From Piper betle (taxonomy: Eukaryota; Streptophyta; Magnoliopsida; Piperales; Piperaceae), in the NCBI GenBank assembly GCA_033002965.1, contig JAURVB010013178.1, forward strand, positions 147,283 through 211,282: a stretch of 64,000 bases of DNA, read 5' to 3'. The position numbers were made by a program, and so were the translations under genes. Below are positions 1-13,129 of the stretch, piece after piece. The notes under the pieces are model-generated. The model saw only the letters and a list, made by a program, of their open reading frames with translations. It was not told the DNA's origin and searched no databases. The number at the start of each line of letters is the position of its first letter. Position 1 is the first letter of the stretch.

Positions 1-2158
1 TATATTGGAACCTATTGCTCAACAAAAGATTAATAACTCTACATTATGCATGATCGTAGTGTGCGTTCACATCAATAATATCTCAAGCAATGAGCAACAC
101 CAAACAAATCAATAAATAACCCACTACACGCTAATCGAGGAATAACAAGCAATAAGCGATAACTAAAAAATACACAAGAAAATAAAAAGAATAATAAGTG
201 CATGAGTAAACATGGAAACAATAATAAATAGCATATTCAGCATGCATGAAAATAAATATATAGCTAAATAATGTAAATAAAAAATAAACAAATAGTAAAT
301 AAATAATTGAATAAATTCATTAATAAATAGATAAATAATAGATATATAAAATAAATGATACACTAATCATGAATAATAATAATAATAATAATAACATAAA
401 TATAATACTTTATAAGTATGTGACTAAACATGAGTAAATAATAGCTTATACACGAGTAAATAAATAAATAAACAAATAATCAAATAAATAAGTAGATAAA
501 TGAATAAAAAATTAATTATGAATAAGAGTAATATAAACATCAAATATATGAATATACGACTAAGCATGAATAAATAATAATAAATACATAAATAAAAAAA
601 TAACATATATATAAAAAATATAATAACCATGAATACAACAATATTAATAAGTAAATACATCATCAATAATAATAAATAATCATAAAACATACATCATATA
701 CTACAAATAAATAAATAATAATAAATAAATGAATAAACAAATACACAAATAAATAACAAATAGACAAAAACACTCATGACATTAAAATATGCCAAATTAT
801 GTGAATATGTGTTTATACTAATGCAATGAGTCTTGAAATATCAAAAACAATCGAAGAATAGACAAAAACGAGTTGAAAATAGGCTGAAAATCCCTTGTTG
901 AGTCAACTGGGTGAGTTGGATTGAGTTGACACAGTTGATTCGAGCTGCTGGATCAACACAGACATGAGGTGGCGGGTAAATTGGTAGGTGGCAATCTGTA
1001 GACTTGGGCAAGAAGGACCCAAACAAGGCCGAAGCGGGCAAATGGGGCCGCCGGTACTCTTCGCCAGAAAATAGCAAGAGCAATAGGGTTGGGGTCGCCG
1101 TCAGTTGCGATTGACGAGAGATAACGAGGGGAAGGTGATGGTGGTGGTGAATGATAGTGTCTGGCTGCTGACTGACCAAAAAATGACTGTGAAAGGGTGA
1201 AAATGGTGCCAGAAATAGTGGAGTCACCGACGGCGAATGCGGCCATGACAGCGGTCGGCATTTGTCTCAAAAGCTTGGCCATGGATGGGCCTACCTATTT
1301 GGGTAATTGACCTTGCTGGAGGGAGGTCACTGAAGCCGAAAAAGGCATGAAAGCGGCAGCTGTGGTAGAAATCCAGCCAACAAAATGGCTCTGTTGGTGG
1401 CCAAAGTGGTGACACTAGTGACGGAGTTGGGCTTAGGTTGATAGCCGGCTGCAAGGTGGATACGGTGATGGTGGTCCTGTGACCGGAGACTCACCGGTGG
1501 CGGCTCAAAGTGGCGGCAGTGCTAGGATTAGGAAAACTCCAAAAATATGGGAGAAAATTTCATAAAATGGGAGAGCAATGCTAGGATTGACATGGCCGAA
1601 TTTGATTTTCCCACGTGGTACAATCTAAATGTCTGACAACTCGTGGGCCTAGTAAGATCTACCTATGGTATATATAATATATATATAATCGGAAAGTTCG
1701 GATCAACACTGACAAAAATTAAAAATGACTCGAAGCCTAACTGAGACTCTACGGATGGAAATCGAGGTGAGGAAGCTGAATGAGCCTCGAATCCTTGACC
1801 TCAACAGGGTGAAGATCTAAAACTCAAATCAAATTGAGCCCATAGGGGCAATCCAATAGTCCGAAATTCTTAAGTTACATGCAAAAGAGATACCTTAAAA
1901 AGTCCAAACAGATATAAATGTTGTAACAACTTAGATCTGACCCTAAAACCTTGATCTAACACAAGCAACAACCCATATTCCTCAAGCATAGGCTAATAAC
2001 TCATACTTATAGTGGATATATCCAGCCTCCACAACATGTTTATACGACTATCTAGACCATATACTCATGGTCTCTGAAAGTTGAACCGACTTAAGACTGG
2101 TTCAAACCGGGTAAGACAACAAGTAGCTAAAACCCTAACATGAAGCAGAGGTTTTACA
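1..2158 (+). mobile_element. Long LTR (5'-truncated by window edge), probably solo
   Basis: This stretch matches, in the same order, the LTR at 20194-25672. It has an AT-rich arm of AATAAATA-like sequence (about 1-830), a GC-rich patch (about 950-1500), a block containing 'cccacgtggtacaatctaaa' (from 1610) and a terminal ...GGTTTTACA ending at 2158. No primer-binding site (TGGTATCAGAGC) follows the end, so an internal retroelement region is not attached and a solo LTR is inferred. The left end lies outside the window, so the target duplication cannot be tested. The long length and the family start TGTAACACCC (seen in the other copy) resemble the Tekay/Del type of Ty3/Gypsy LTR; that family assignment is inference. 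Confidence 0.7.
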
Positions 2159-3280
2159 CATAAAACTATAGTGGATCAGAATTAACTATGACGTAAGAAA
2201 GACTGAAACACGATGAGAATGAAAAAACCATAACACTTTAATGTAAGGTAGTTGTTATTGACTATGATCAAGATAATATATATTTTGCGCTATCTTGTTA
2301 GACGTTTTTAGAAGGTGATTCGCTAGGTTATGCAATAAGTAGAGGCGGCGTCCAGTATCCTTGTTAATGCAAAATATTAGGTCACAAAACCAGAATGTCA
2401 ATTTTTGACTGTTTGAAAGGCTATTTGTTTTCTATCCGACAAGCTCGAATGTGTAGTGTTCTTTGGCCTCGAAAGAACGGGACGTTGACATTGCATTGTC
2501 ATCATCACTTCAAACTAGTTGTAACTTGCACGTTTTTTTATGTTTTGACTTCCTATGAATTTTTCCCTAGTTATTATTGTCCCACTGGCAGTACTAGTAG
2601 ACATTATATACAACTTGAAGTATGGCTATGGCTACTCCAACGGCCTTAACCCTAAGAATACATGACCAGGCTCTTAATATATACGAATACGAGAGTTGAC
2701 CTGTTGATGTCAAACTGTATTCTAAATTTAATTTAGCCCTGCAACTAGCAGGCTTTTGTACGTATATCTCTCCAACTTGGCCACCCCAGCATCCCATCGT
2801 CTCTCTGAAAAAAAAAGAAAAATGCAACCCATCATTGAGTGAACGAGAAGAAACACATATTTGTCATGGTCGTCATCGTTATCAGCGTCTATATACTTAA
2901 TCTATATCATAGTATATGTTTATTAAAACAGGCTTTGGTTACGGTGTTGACATTGGAGATTTCTCATAACCGAATAAAATTAATTATTTGCTTTCCCATT
3001 ACAATCGATAATACAAAACCCAATAATGCTTACACGATATACATCAGTTTGGGACATTAAACGAAGTGTGCATCATCGAACTTCATGGTCTATTACAAAT
3101 GGCAGATAAGAGAAGAATATCATAAAGTTTTATTTCACACGAAAGCATGACAAATACATTATATCATAATGTACATAAATCATAACATTCACATCCCAAA
3201 AAAATGAAGAACAAAACTATTCTATTACAAGATTCATCATGCAAATTACATAACAATAAGGACTAAGACTAGTGAAATAA
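2159..3280. other. Intergenic DNA, 3' side of the dioxygenase gene
   Basis: AT-rich unique-looking sequence with no supported gene. The short open frames at 2395-2649 and 2839-3060 show no recognisable protein. The right end should hold the 3' UTR of the minus-strand dioxygenase. Confidence 0.5.
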
Positions 3281-4340
3281 TCAGTCATGGCAATTGATAG
3301 CAGCAAAATGGTTGACAGTGTGTCCAACTTTTTCGAACCTTCCTATCTCTGAATTCTCCCTAAACTTGATATAATCTGCACAAACAAAAGGCCTATAAGC
3401 CCTTTCCTTCCCTATTCCCACCACTTCCTCTGGTGCACAAACCACCTTTTCATCCTCAAAACACCAAAAGAAGGCTAGGGAGAGACGGCTCACCGAAGGT
3501 TTAAGCACGACCCTGTGTTCGGAAGATGTTAAAACTCCATTGCTCCATGCTTGCAGCAAGTCGCCAATGTTGACCACTAGCGTTCCCTCACATGGTTCTA
3601 TGTTCACCCATTTGCCGTCCTTTGATTTCACTTGCAATCCACCTATCTCATCTTGCTTCACTATTGTTATGCAGCTCATGTCTGTATGCATTCCAAGGCC
3701 TTCAACGTCCTCATAATCTTCATCTCTTTCCATTTTATCCGGTGGCGAGTAATGGATTATCCTCAGATATCCATGGCACTTCCCAAATTCGCATTCATAG
3801 TACTTTTTCTCAGCTTCGTCACCTATGCAGTGTAGGAGGATTGTGGTAATTCTCTTGGATAACTCCTCCATCTTTGTGCAGTAGTCATGTAGCATACAGC
3901 TATGACAACACGAAAAAAACATTATCAAATTTGATTAATTAATTAATAAATCACAAGACAGTCAGTTATGATGATTACCAAAATTCGGAATTTGCTGCGT
4001 CGACGTAAAGTTCGTTGATCGAGTTCATTGCAGAGGAGAAGAAATCGGGTGACCCAGAGACTACAAGGCCTTCATAGAAAGGAGAGGCTATGTGGCGAGG
4101 AGTATAAGACTTGATCGAGGAGGAAGGACCAAGCTTTAGCTTAGATTGGGTGGGGAGAGTGAAGAGTTGCTTGGACTGGGAATAGAGGGCGGTAAGCAGC
4201 TTATCAGACAGGCCATGGTTGGTGATGTAGAAGAAACCCCATTCATGGCATGCATGTAAGATGGAAGGAAGAGCAGAAAGCTGCAATGGTTGGGAGATGT
4301 CTAAGATGGGGAGTTGAAAGGAGGGTTGTTGTTCAGACAT
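3281..4340 (-). CDS. 2-oxoglutarate/Fe(II)-dependent dioxygenase (gibberellin 20-oxidase-like)
   Basis: Two exons: 4340-3979 and 3899-3281, with a 79-bp GT-AG intron (3978-3900). The joined frame is open and gives about 326 residues, normal for plant 2OG oxygenases. The N-terminal DIOX_N region has 'LPILDISQP' and 'HEWGFFYITNHG'. The C-terminal jelly roll has the iron ligands in 'GLGMHTDMS' (HxD) and 'SSEHRVVLKP' (distal His), and 'SRLS' supplies the 2-oxoglutarate-binding Arg and Ser. The family hydroxylates or desaturates small molecules in the cytosol, for example gibberellins, auxin or flavonoids; the substrate cannot be read from sequence. An upstream in-frame ATG at 4376 lies only about 27 bp from the TATA-like box and so probably sits at or before the transcription start. 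I therefore chose the ATG of 'MSEQQPS' at 4340. Confidence 0.87.
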
Positions 4341-4401
4341 GGTATACTTGGAATGAGATTGAGTTGTTTTCTTCATATGGTTCTCATACAGTAAAGTTCA
4401 T

Positions 4402-4414
4402 CCATATAAATAGA
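4402..4414 (-). promoter_or_regulatory. TATA-like box of the dioxygenase gene
   Basis: Read on the minus strand this is CTATTTATATGGA, about 62-74 bp upstream of the chosen ATG at 4340. A start about 30 bp downstream would leave a leader of about 35 nt and exclude the ATG at 4376. Inferred from sequence only. Confidence 0.45.
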
Positions 4415-7061
4415 TAGATAGGAAAGAGAGGGGTACATTGGATAGCATGAAATTTTGTCTTTCCACTCCTGACATTTTTCAGCATAGCCTTTTGCCAGCT
4501 TGGAAGATGCATATGTCGTTACCAGATCTTAATGTATAGTCAAGTGGAACAAAACTTTGCATCAATGCTGTTTATAGCTGCTGGGTTGACCATATATTTA
4601 ATTTACAGTTGCAAGTAGAATACTTCATGGTGTTTTTTTAAAAAAAGAGGACAGCAGTTGCTGGTTTTGTGGAGGACTTCACTTTTGTGAATTATGTAAG
4701 GGAAGCAACATAAATGCATGGTGGCTTAACAGATTAAGCTAATATATATGTAGGTAAAACTTATAATGGGAAACAAGAATCTTGAATGAAGGATCCAATT
4801 ACTGGTGAGCCCGTTGGTGCTTTGGCTCTATACTTTCATGGTTAATTCATCAATAATATTGAAATTGGTAAGAAACTCCATCAGTGTTTGTGTATTGGAG
4901 GGCCTTTGTTTGGACAACGGAGGAGGGCCGGTGTCTGAAAAAATACCCGAACCATTGATAATTTTGTCATTATATTCACTACAAAGTATACTACTTACTC
5001 TTCTAGCAAAGTCACCAACGACCTACGCACATGATTTTACAAGCTAATTAAAATAAAAGAATTGTATATATCATAAGTAAGTACTAAGCAACTTCAACTT
5101 TCAGAGATTTGTTATGCATCATTACATCATTGGCTCATTGTCAATGCCAAAGTACGTAGACTCATGTTTGGGCATGTGAACAGATGAGTTAAATGATCAG
5201 TTTTTTGTGTCAAATTATTATTATTGTTATTTGTTTATTATGCAATCCCACTTGCTTATTTCATTGTGATCATTAAGTGATCATTCTATATGGTAACGAC
5301 AATGCTAGACCAAATTGGGGCAATTTAATTATATTTGTAATATGAACAAGAAAAAATGCTAAAAAAAGAACTATACAGAAATAATGAGGTTTGATCAGTA
5401 TGTGTTTACTCCTTCATGCATCTTCGGCATTTTTACTAACTGATAAAGAATTACAAGCTATTTATCCATCTGATCTGGAATTAGAGATATTGACGATGCA
5501 TCGAGAGAAGTAATAAGCGTATAGAACTAATTGTAATGGGGAACAAGCGTCTGGAATGGGGAACAAGTGTCTGGAATGAAGGACCTTAGTGGCCGTCAAT
5601 CATGATGTTTTTCAATTACTTTGTTGTACTTTTATGAATACATTCTCAATGAAGGGCTACAAGCTGGTTCACTCTTGTAACCGAAGTCCATGATTTTACG
5701 TCCTACCTTCCTCCAATTTCATGAAGTCTTGATCCATGCACATATTTGTCTGATTCAGATGATCTGTAGCTCATTCAAATTTAGGTATGATCTGTTACAT
5801 ATGTCCAGGGGAAAATAATATGGCTTGGCCAATATTCGGAACCCTCCAAGAATGTCATATTATCTATAATACTACTCTTATATTAATAAAAAGGAAACTC
5901 AATAACAATCTGAAATTAGAATCAGTAGAATCAATCAATCAAATTACAATAAAAATTTCTCCTCTTTCAAATTTCGTTAACTTCAGTTTTGTTTTAAAAA
6001 ATAATAATAATAATATCTCAATTTCTAAAAAAAAATATCTTTCATGGTAGAAGGTCACGAGTTTGAATTTGGCTAACCCCAACTTTTAACTTCTTATTCA
6101 TAAGACTCTATCTAATTGTCTTAAAAAATATAATAAAAAATTAAATAAATATAATTCATCTTTTCATTCAAGTAGGATATATTTTTAAAGCCAATCACCG
6201 TCTAAATTTAAAATATTAAATTATTAACATTTATCTCATTATTTAATGAGAATTTATATATATAATTAAAATTTATCCGATATAGGTCGTTCATGGTACG
6301 ACATCGGGCCTGATAATATATAATTAATAAAAAAGAACTCAGATGTTATTAGATTTAATTGTTAATCAGTCACCATCGTCATTCTTGACGTCGTTGGCTA
6401 GTGCAAAAGACACAAGAATTCAGCGATCAATTTCCATTTCCAGTGCAACTCATGATTCCTATGTTAATTTTAAATTTATTATGCAATCAGCCCACTTGCC
6501 ATTTTGCTTTGTAAATGCTTAAGAAAAATTCTTTTAATTTAGTGATTCTCAGTTACCTGAAATACCAAGGCTATAACACACTGTAAGATCATCGTTATCA
6601 TCAGTTAATATCTTATTTATTTAAAATAAACGACATAAGTTTTGTTTCATCCAATAGTTAATTGCCATATATTCAAAATTTTGATAAGAACAACAATATA
6701 ATTTTTTGACTCTTAAGAAATCAGAAAAAAGTAATTAAATATCCGGCATTGAAAGCAGCGCTAGCATCTAAATTGATGTAACAAGATTTTCAGGAAAAAA
6801 ATAACTTAACATAAAATGCACCCAAAAAAGAGTTGCATGGCATAAAAAATAAACCAAACAACCACCTCTAAACTCTTTAGAACAATTACTTCAACAAGCT
6901 GGTACTATTGAAAATGCGATTTTGATATATATAAGATGTCAAAAAAGATAATAACAAAGATATTCAAAAGCTAATAAATTGGTGAAAATTGATTCAAATA
7001 TTTACTTCATCGTTTTCCTAACTTCCAATGTCTTCTTGGGAGCAGCAGCCTCTTCCATGAA
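4415..7061. other. Intergenic AT-rich DNA
   Basis: No gene supported. Two short direct repeats ('ggggaacaagcgtctggaat' and its variant) lie at 5535-5580. From about 6700 rightwards the sequence ('cataaaatgcacccaaaaaa' and following) is the 3' flank of the F-box copy, and it is shared with the flanks at 10.95 kb and 26.75 kb. Confidence 0.5.
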
Positions 7062-8305
7062 TTACTTCACTTCCAATAAGTTAACCAAGCAAGATGACAG
7101 CGGTAAAAGCCCGTAAGGCCAATCAAAATCTTCAAGGTTGATCAACTTTTGCCTTTGAGAGTCGAACTCGTAGTGGATTATACTACTTTGGCTTATTCTT
7201 AAAAATGGCATATTTTTTACCTGGGTGAAAACATTCCTCCACATCACGACGACAATCATTATAGGGTGGAGACTTAAGACCGGCAAGTAGGAATTGGAAG
7301 GAAAGAGTATGTTTCGATATCCATTTGCTTGCGGGCCCATGTTGAAGCTCCCAAACTTTTATAACCAGAGAACTAAACTCACAGTATTGAAGGTTCCCTT
7401 CCCGTATATGAAGATGCCTCAAATCAGTACTTGATGGCCATCTTGGTGGCATGCGGATCAACTCACTAGTCTTCTTCTCGACACTGAGTCCAGTTCGATT
7501 AGTACCATGATAAGCCTTCAAATACAATGCTCCGTGATGAGAAAACGTAATCCTATGTATCGACGTGCGTGCCAGCGAACATCGAATGGCACTTGCTCGG
7601 AAGTTGTCCACACACCCGATTCAGAGGAGAAGATGGCAACTCTCAAATAACTCATCGGTAGAATTGGGCAAATTACTTTGAAGTGGTGGGAGATTTTTAG
7701 ATTGAAAGCAAGGTCCATGTGATATAATTTCGTCCTGAAGATGTAGGCGTCTCTAGCAGCAGGGGGCAGGTATTGCAAGCAGTCGGAAGGTGGGGTGGGC
7801 AATGGCATCCTATGTGTTATTTCAAGGGTTGACAAAAAAGAATGATCTGGGTCAGATCCAGCACAAAATCAGACCATTGCATGAGTCCATAATGGTGAAT
7901 CGGCTTCTTCGTCGCCCTTGCCATGAATGGAAACTCATGTTTAGAGGGGTACTGGGAGAACCATATTGATGAGGAGGAAGATTTGGACATCAATTGTGGA
8001 GAAGTCTACCTGTTTCATATATTTTGATTTGGGATGCCAATCCTTGACTAGCCTATGGTCACCTCTTCGACATAGTAGATGTGTTTGGGTGACACCATCC
8101 CCGCCATGGGAAATAACTTGTCGGAGATTAAGCGGCTCCATGCCTTTGAAACGCCACTGCACCTGATGATGGATTGCGGAGGCAGCCGCACAAGAATCTC
8201 CACCAACAAATCCTTTGGAAAACAATTGATATTGCTATCCCTGGTGCGGCAGCGTTGTCTTATTCGTTTCTTCTATGCTGCCTTTGGAATATCAACACCG
8301 GCCAT
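7062..8305 (-). pseudogene. F-box protein pseudogene, copy A
   Basis: On the minus strand the start is read as ATG at 8305, but a stop (TAG) follows 10 codons later. The F-box is recognisable just after it: 'FPKDLLVEILVRLPPQSI' then 'SKAWSRLISD'. The C-terminal F-box-associated part is spread over several frames: 'MPLPTPPSDCLQYLPP', 'MDLAFNLKISHHFKVICP', 'SSESGVWTTSEQ', and a final 'YEFDSQRQKLINLEDFDW' ending at 7062. Multiple stops and frame changes make it non-functional. Intact relatives are SCF ubiquitin-ligase adaptors that bind SKP1 through the F-box. It is clearly homologous, base by base, to copies B (11217-12489) and C (about 26900-27050). Confidence 0.8.
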
Positions 8306-10197
8306 TGTTAATCCAATTATCGATGAAAAACTTCTAAGATGAAAATGGAACTGAAGCCAGAGGTATTAGGGTTTATATTAGGTTTGGACTTCCAATTTTG
8401 TTGGGCTACCGCAAACAAGAGTAGGTTACTGAGGCTGGGTGTGATGTGACGTTGGATGAGGCAGTGTCTCCGGTTAAAATGGGTCATTTATTTATAACCA
8501 AAATTCTTTGATCAGAGTCAGCCACGGTCAAGTTAAAAATTTATTATCATTCTATTTTTTTATTTAATTATTTTTATGGTTATAGGCTAATGCCTTATTT
8601 ATATAATTACGATTTTTTTCTTTCTTTTCTCTCCTGCTACTTAGTATAAAAATTAAAATCACTATTTTTAAAAAAAATAAAATAAATAAGTACTATCATA
8701 AGAAAGTTCAAAATCTAAAATTTATTTTCCTTCAATTTCATAATCTTCTATGGTAATTTAGTAGTAAATTTTTAAAAATACATATTATTATAAATTTATT
8801 TATTTTATAGACCACTGGATAAGACAAAAATATTCATGTTTGCCTTGTTTTTATTCGATCATAATTAGTCACTTAAATTCATCCATAATCATTTTAGAAC
8901 AGTACACACCGTTAAACTATATGTTATATATATATATATATTGCTTGCACGTCATAGATTCAATTTCTCAGTTTTCCATTCTACTAAAAAACTGTCTTCA
9001 AATTTCGAGCTAAGCGTGATTTTTAAATTGCAGTGTGGGCATCTCATTTACATGCAGTCCTAATTATAAGGGAGGCTCTAGAAAATCTTAGTCCCTTTGT
9101 AACTTAGACTTATTTTGCATGTTGAACGTTATGAAATGTGAAGAAAATAACAATGAAATTATACCTTTTTTAAAGATTTAGATCATTAAAAAATCAACAT
9201 CAATGAAATTATACCTTTATAATTTAATTAAGGATAATATATTGACGAGTATACAACAATAGAGATTAAATTTCACATTTTGTGATTTTGTTTGTTCTGA
9301 AGCAAATAACAATATATATGTATTTGTTTATACAATTTGTGGATGATAGTATAGACAAGTTAACTAAGCATACATTTTAGTTTTAGATAAAATCAATGAT
9401 TTCACTTTTGTTAGTTTGTTTTACATATAATTGATGTTAATTTTTTGAAATTAGTTTTAAGCTAAAGTTTATTCGTACTTTAGTAATTGCTCTTAAATAT
9501 TGGTTTTCAACTAAGTCAAAAAAGTTTTTTTATCACACTATTATTGGTTAGGTATCAAGAGCACATTGAGTTCATTTACAACATCAATCATTCTTCCTAG
9601 CCATTGGCGGTCATCCCTTATTCTACTATTTCGCAATAGGAGAACCCAATAAAGGTAACTAATATGGATTGAGTTCTACTCTTAGTGCAATCAACATCTT
9701 CCTCGCCACAGGTCACATAATTCTGCTTTTGCCCCCATCTAATGATGTCAGCTTCGGTTCTAGTCCGCTCACCTAGACACCTCACCCTTGATGAGTGTTT
9801 GCTCCGCCCGATTGACAAATTAAAGACTCGTGGGTAGCACCGGCATACAGAGATGATTAGATTATAGTACAAGATCAGATCTGAGGCTGAGAGGGAGCGA
9901 TGGATGAGGAAGGAGGATGAGGCTAGGGATTGTTGGCTTGTCAAGTCATTGGATAAGAGGGAGCAGCGCACAGAGAGAGTGGTGGATACGAGAGGCTAAT
10001 AGATGAGACGAGCTCATGCTTTGTGAGATGTTTCGTATGGTTAAAGATTCTCATCATAGCCCTTGTGAACCAACTTTATTGCATCTCGACCAACTTGATC
10101 TTCCTACCTGATTATCTTTTGTGTTGATGTGGTTCACAAATCTATATTTATCATATTTGACGTTGGTTTGTTTTTAATGAATAATTTTTATTTATAT

Positions 10198-10233
<36 letters not shown>

Positions 10234-10353
10234 GGCATCTTGAAAGTGTATTATTAACTATCATCATTTTTTAATATTTTTTAATACTTAATATGGAATT
10301 ATAAAATAAAATAAATATAAATTTTTATAGTTTTTAACGGATTTGCGAATGGC
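8306..10353. other. Intergenic DNA with a (TA)n tract
   Basis: Mostly AT-rich. 9590-10030 is less AT-rich and holds an open minus-strand frame of 117 codons with no recognisable domain; I do not call it a gene. A pure TA microsatellite occupies 10201-10230. Confidence 0.45.
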
Positions 10354-10700
10354 TTGCAACTCTTTAGAGACCGATTTGTGACCAAAACTGTAGTTGAAAT
10401 ATTTGCGACCAATATACAACAAATTTATCACCTAATTTGCAACCGTATTTATGATAAAAAAATCAGATGTAAATCCTTTGCAACTGCAGTTGCGGCCGCA
10501 AAATATGCAACTGAAATAAGACATACTTCCCATTTCTAAATTTGTGACCGAACAGCTTTCCAATCACTATCTCACCAGCGACCCCGTCTTCTACGACCAG
10601 ATTTCCCGTCGCAATTCTGGTCGCTAATACATTTTGCGACCAGAAAATGGGTGTTTAGCCATTGTGTTAGAGATCGTTGATGTGTGTTTTTCTACTAGTA
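10354..10700. mobile_element. CACTA transposon right-end remnant
   Basis: The end reads ...GTGTTTTTCTACTAGTA at 10700. This is the complement of a CACTAGTAGAAAA-type CACTA terminus with its outermost G changed to A. Inside it are repeated sub-terminal motifs (gcgaccaga / tggtcgcaa) in both orientations, as expected for CACTA sub-terminal regions. No matching left terminus was found, so this is a truncated or decayed copy. Confidence 0.5.
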
Positions 10701-11216
10701 TTATTTATAAAAAACAAACTACTAATATGGGCTTAAAGTGATTTTTAATTATCATAGGAGATGATAATTCTACATTATATCTTTCACGTGATCATAAATT
10801 TATAGACGTACCTTTTTTTATTTCTTAAGCAACATAACTTGTTACATCAAATAGTTGTATACATACAAAACTCCTGTAAGAAAAAAACACAGGCACAAAT
10901 TTTACTCCCGAAAAAATCTAAGTGGAATCATATAAATATATCAGGCATTTGAAAGAAGAACTAGATAATCGCATGGAAGTTTTAAACTAATTTTTTAGAA
11001 AAAAAAATCCTAAACATAATATGCATAAAAAAATGCATAGCAAAGAAAATAAACCAAACGACCACTAAACTCCTTTATGGAGGGACATTGCATCAAGAAG
11101 TTACCAGCTATTACGAACGCTAATTTGATATGAGCAATGGAAATATGATAACAAGGATATTCAAAAGCTCCATCGAAATTGATTCAAATTGCCACAGTAC
11201 CGTCTTACTTCGATTT

Positions 11217-12489
11217 TCAATTACTTCTTTGCAATGGCTTCTTCCAAGCTTGTTTGACCTTAAACAAGTTAACCAAGCACGGTCATAGCCTTTGAGACCA
11301 ATTAAAATCATCTAGTTGAATAACCTTCTTCCTTCCATTGTCAAACTCATAGTAGATTATATAATCCTTTGCCGATTCTTATAAAAATGGCGTCTTTGTG
11401 CGGGTGAAAGCATACCTCCTGCATGAGATAAGCAGGGGGGGAGTAAGGTAATATTAAGATCGGCAATCAGGAACTGAAAAGAAAGAGTATGCTTCAATGG
11501 CCATTCACTTGTCGACCAATCTTGATGCTCCCAAACAAGCATCTCGCTATCCTGACGACAAAATTGACACCATTGAAAGCACCCTTTCCATTGACCAAGG
11601 AGTCTCAAATTATATGACATGTTACATGCTAGCCTACGGACCAACTCAACACTCTCCTTATCCAGATCAAGTCGAACGATACTTTCGTGATTACGCTCGA
11701 TCAAATATATTGCTCCGTTGATGAGCAGTAACAGGCAGTGTAATCCGCCGTATCGTACTGGGTTGAAATTTACGTGCCATGGCACTTGTAATGTGGAAGT
11801 TGTCCACATAACTGATTCGGAGGAGAAAACAACTCTGAAGTCATTTTCCAATCGAATTGGATAAATTACTTTGAAGTATGCGGAAATTTTCGGATCGAAA
11901 GAAAGAGCCATGCGATATACGTCCATCTTGAAGAGGCAGTGACATCTAGCTGGCTCCGACATGTACTTCAAGCAGCGGTAAGGTGGGGTGGGCAATGGAA
12001 CCCACGTATGGTTGGAAGGGTTGACAACGAGGTATGATCTGGCCGAATCCAACACAAAATCAGACCATTACAAGAGTCCATGATGGTGAACAGGCTTCTT
12101 CGTCTCCCCTGCCATGGAAGGAATTACATTTTGAGAGGGGCGACTTGGGGAGGAGGATTGTCGTCATTGTCAATACCATAGACCCCAATTATGGAGAAGT
12201 CCACCTGCCTCATACTCTCAGATTGATCAAGGTGCCAGTCCCTGATTAGCCTATGGTCACATATGCGACATAGTGGATGTGTTAGGGGCAAGTTTGACAC
12301 CTTTGTGGTAGGAAAGGAGTTGTGATCAGAGATCAGAAGGCTCCATGGCTTAGAGACACTCTTGCATATGATAGTGGATAGGAGAGGGAGCCTCACAAGG
12401 ATCTCCACCAACATGTCATCTGGAATAAAAAGACCACAGCTATTATCCTCCTCCCTGGTGCACCTTTTCTTCCCTGCCTTTTCTTCCAT
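11217..12489 (-). pseudogene. F-box protein pseudogene, copy B
   Basis: Best preserved of the three copies. The ATG at 12489 has a good context (ACCATGG). The F-box runs 'IPDDMLVEILVRLPLL' then 'SKPWSLLISDHNS'. A stop (TAA) follows 'VAPLKM' near 12122. The frame then resumes with 'IMDSCNGLILCW', shifts to 'LVVNPSNHTWVPLPTPP' and 'MALSFDPKISAYFKVIYP' (11357-12055), and shifts again near 11410 to 'YEFDNGRKKVIQLDDFNW'. The architecture is F-box plus a C-terminal F-box-associated region as in At5g07610-like proteins. At least one nonsense codon and two frameshifts argue against function; no GT-AG intron was found that repairs them. A truncated F-box-only peptide could still be made. Confidence 0.78.
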
Positions 12490-13129
12490 GGTTAACAATC
12501 CATTTCGTCCAAGAAGAACTTGCAGTAATTGTAGGACGGATAATAAACAAGGGAGACATGTTAATCTATGATTTATTTTAGGTTAATAATGAGCTTTTAA
12601 GTACGACATATACTGGGCTAACATTGACCTAAATAATAATATATCTGGTTTGTTAGTGACTTAGATGTGGACAGTGCAGTATCACGGTCACTATCACCCG
12701 TAATCTACAAAGCGTCATGTTCAAAGTATGACCACTTTTTACGTCTTCATGTTCTTTATATCACTAGGCAACGCCGCGCCATCCTCTTATAATCATCTAT
12801 CTTCTTACTAAATTAGGGTTTATCTTTAAATTTTTATAATTTATTTTCAAGAAATTATATAATTATTATAGCTCATTTCATTATTTGATGAGAGCTTATG
12901 TATATAATTAGAGTCTATCAAGATACAATAAAAAATATATTATAATTTATCTTCATATTTAAATAGAGTCTATCTTTAAAATTAGAATTTATTTTTATAT
13001 CATACAATTATAGTTAAGTTATCTCATTATTTAATAAAAGTTTATCTATAAAATTGGAGACATCTCTAACCGCGCCTAGGGGTTTACTGTATTAAGTGTT
13101 ACAACAAACCCACTTGTAGCACTTAACTG
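12490..13129. other. F-box copy B upstream region, no gene
   Basis: AT-rich, no supported coding or RNA gene. It should contain the former promoter of F-box copy B. Confidence 0.4.

Noticed and set aside
163..690. Long minus-strand frames rich in Leu/Ile/Phe/Tyr
   Set aside because: They are translations of AATAAATA-type low-complexity DNA inside the LTR arm, not membrane proteins. The same pattern recurs at 23256-23513 in the inverted arm.
841..1454. Several overlapping open frames in the GC-rich patch
   Set aside because: The patch is part of the LTR and recurs at 24480-25080. Frames are not conserved between copies and have no domain.
4341..4376. Upstream ATG for the dioxygenase
   Set aside because: In frame, but it lies only about 27 bp from the TATA-like box, so it is probably not in the transcript. 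The ATG at 4340 was preferred.
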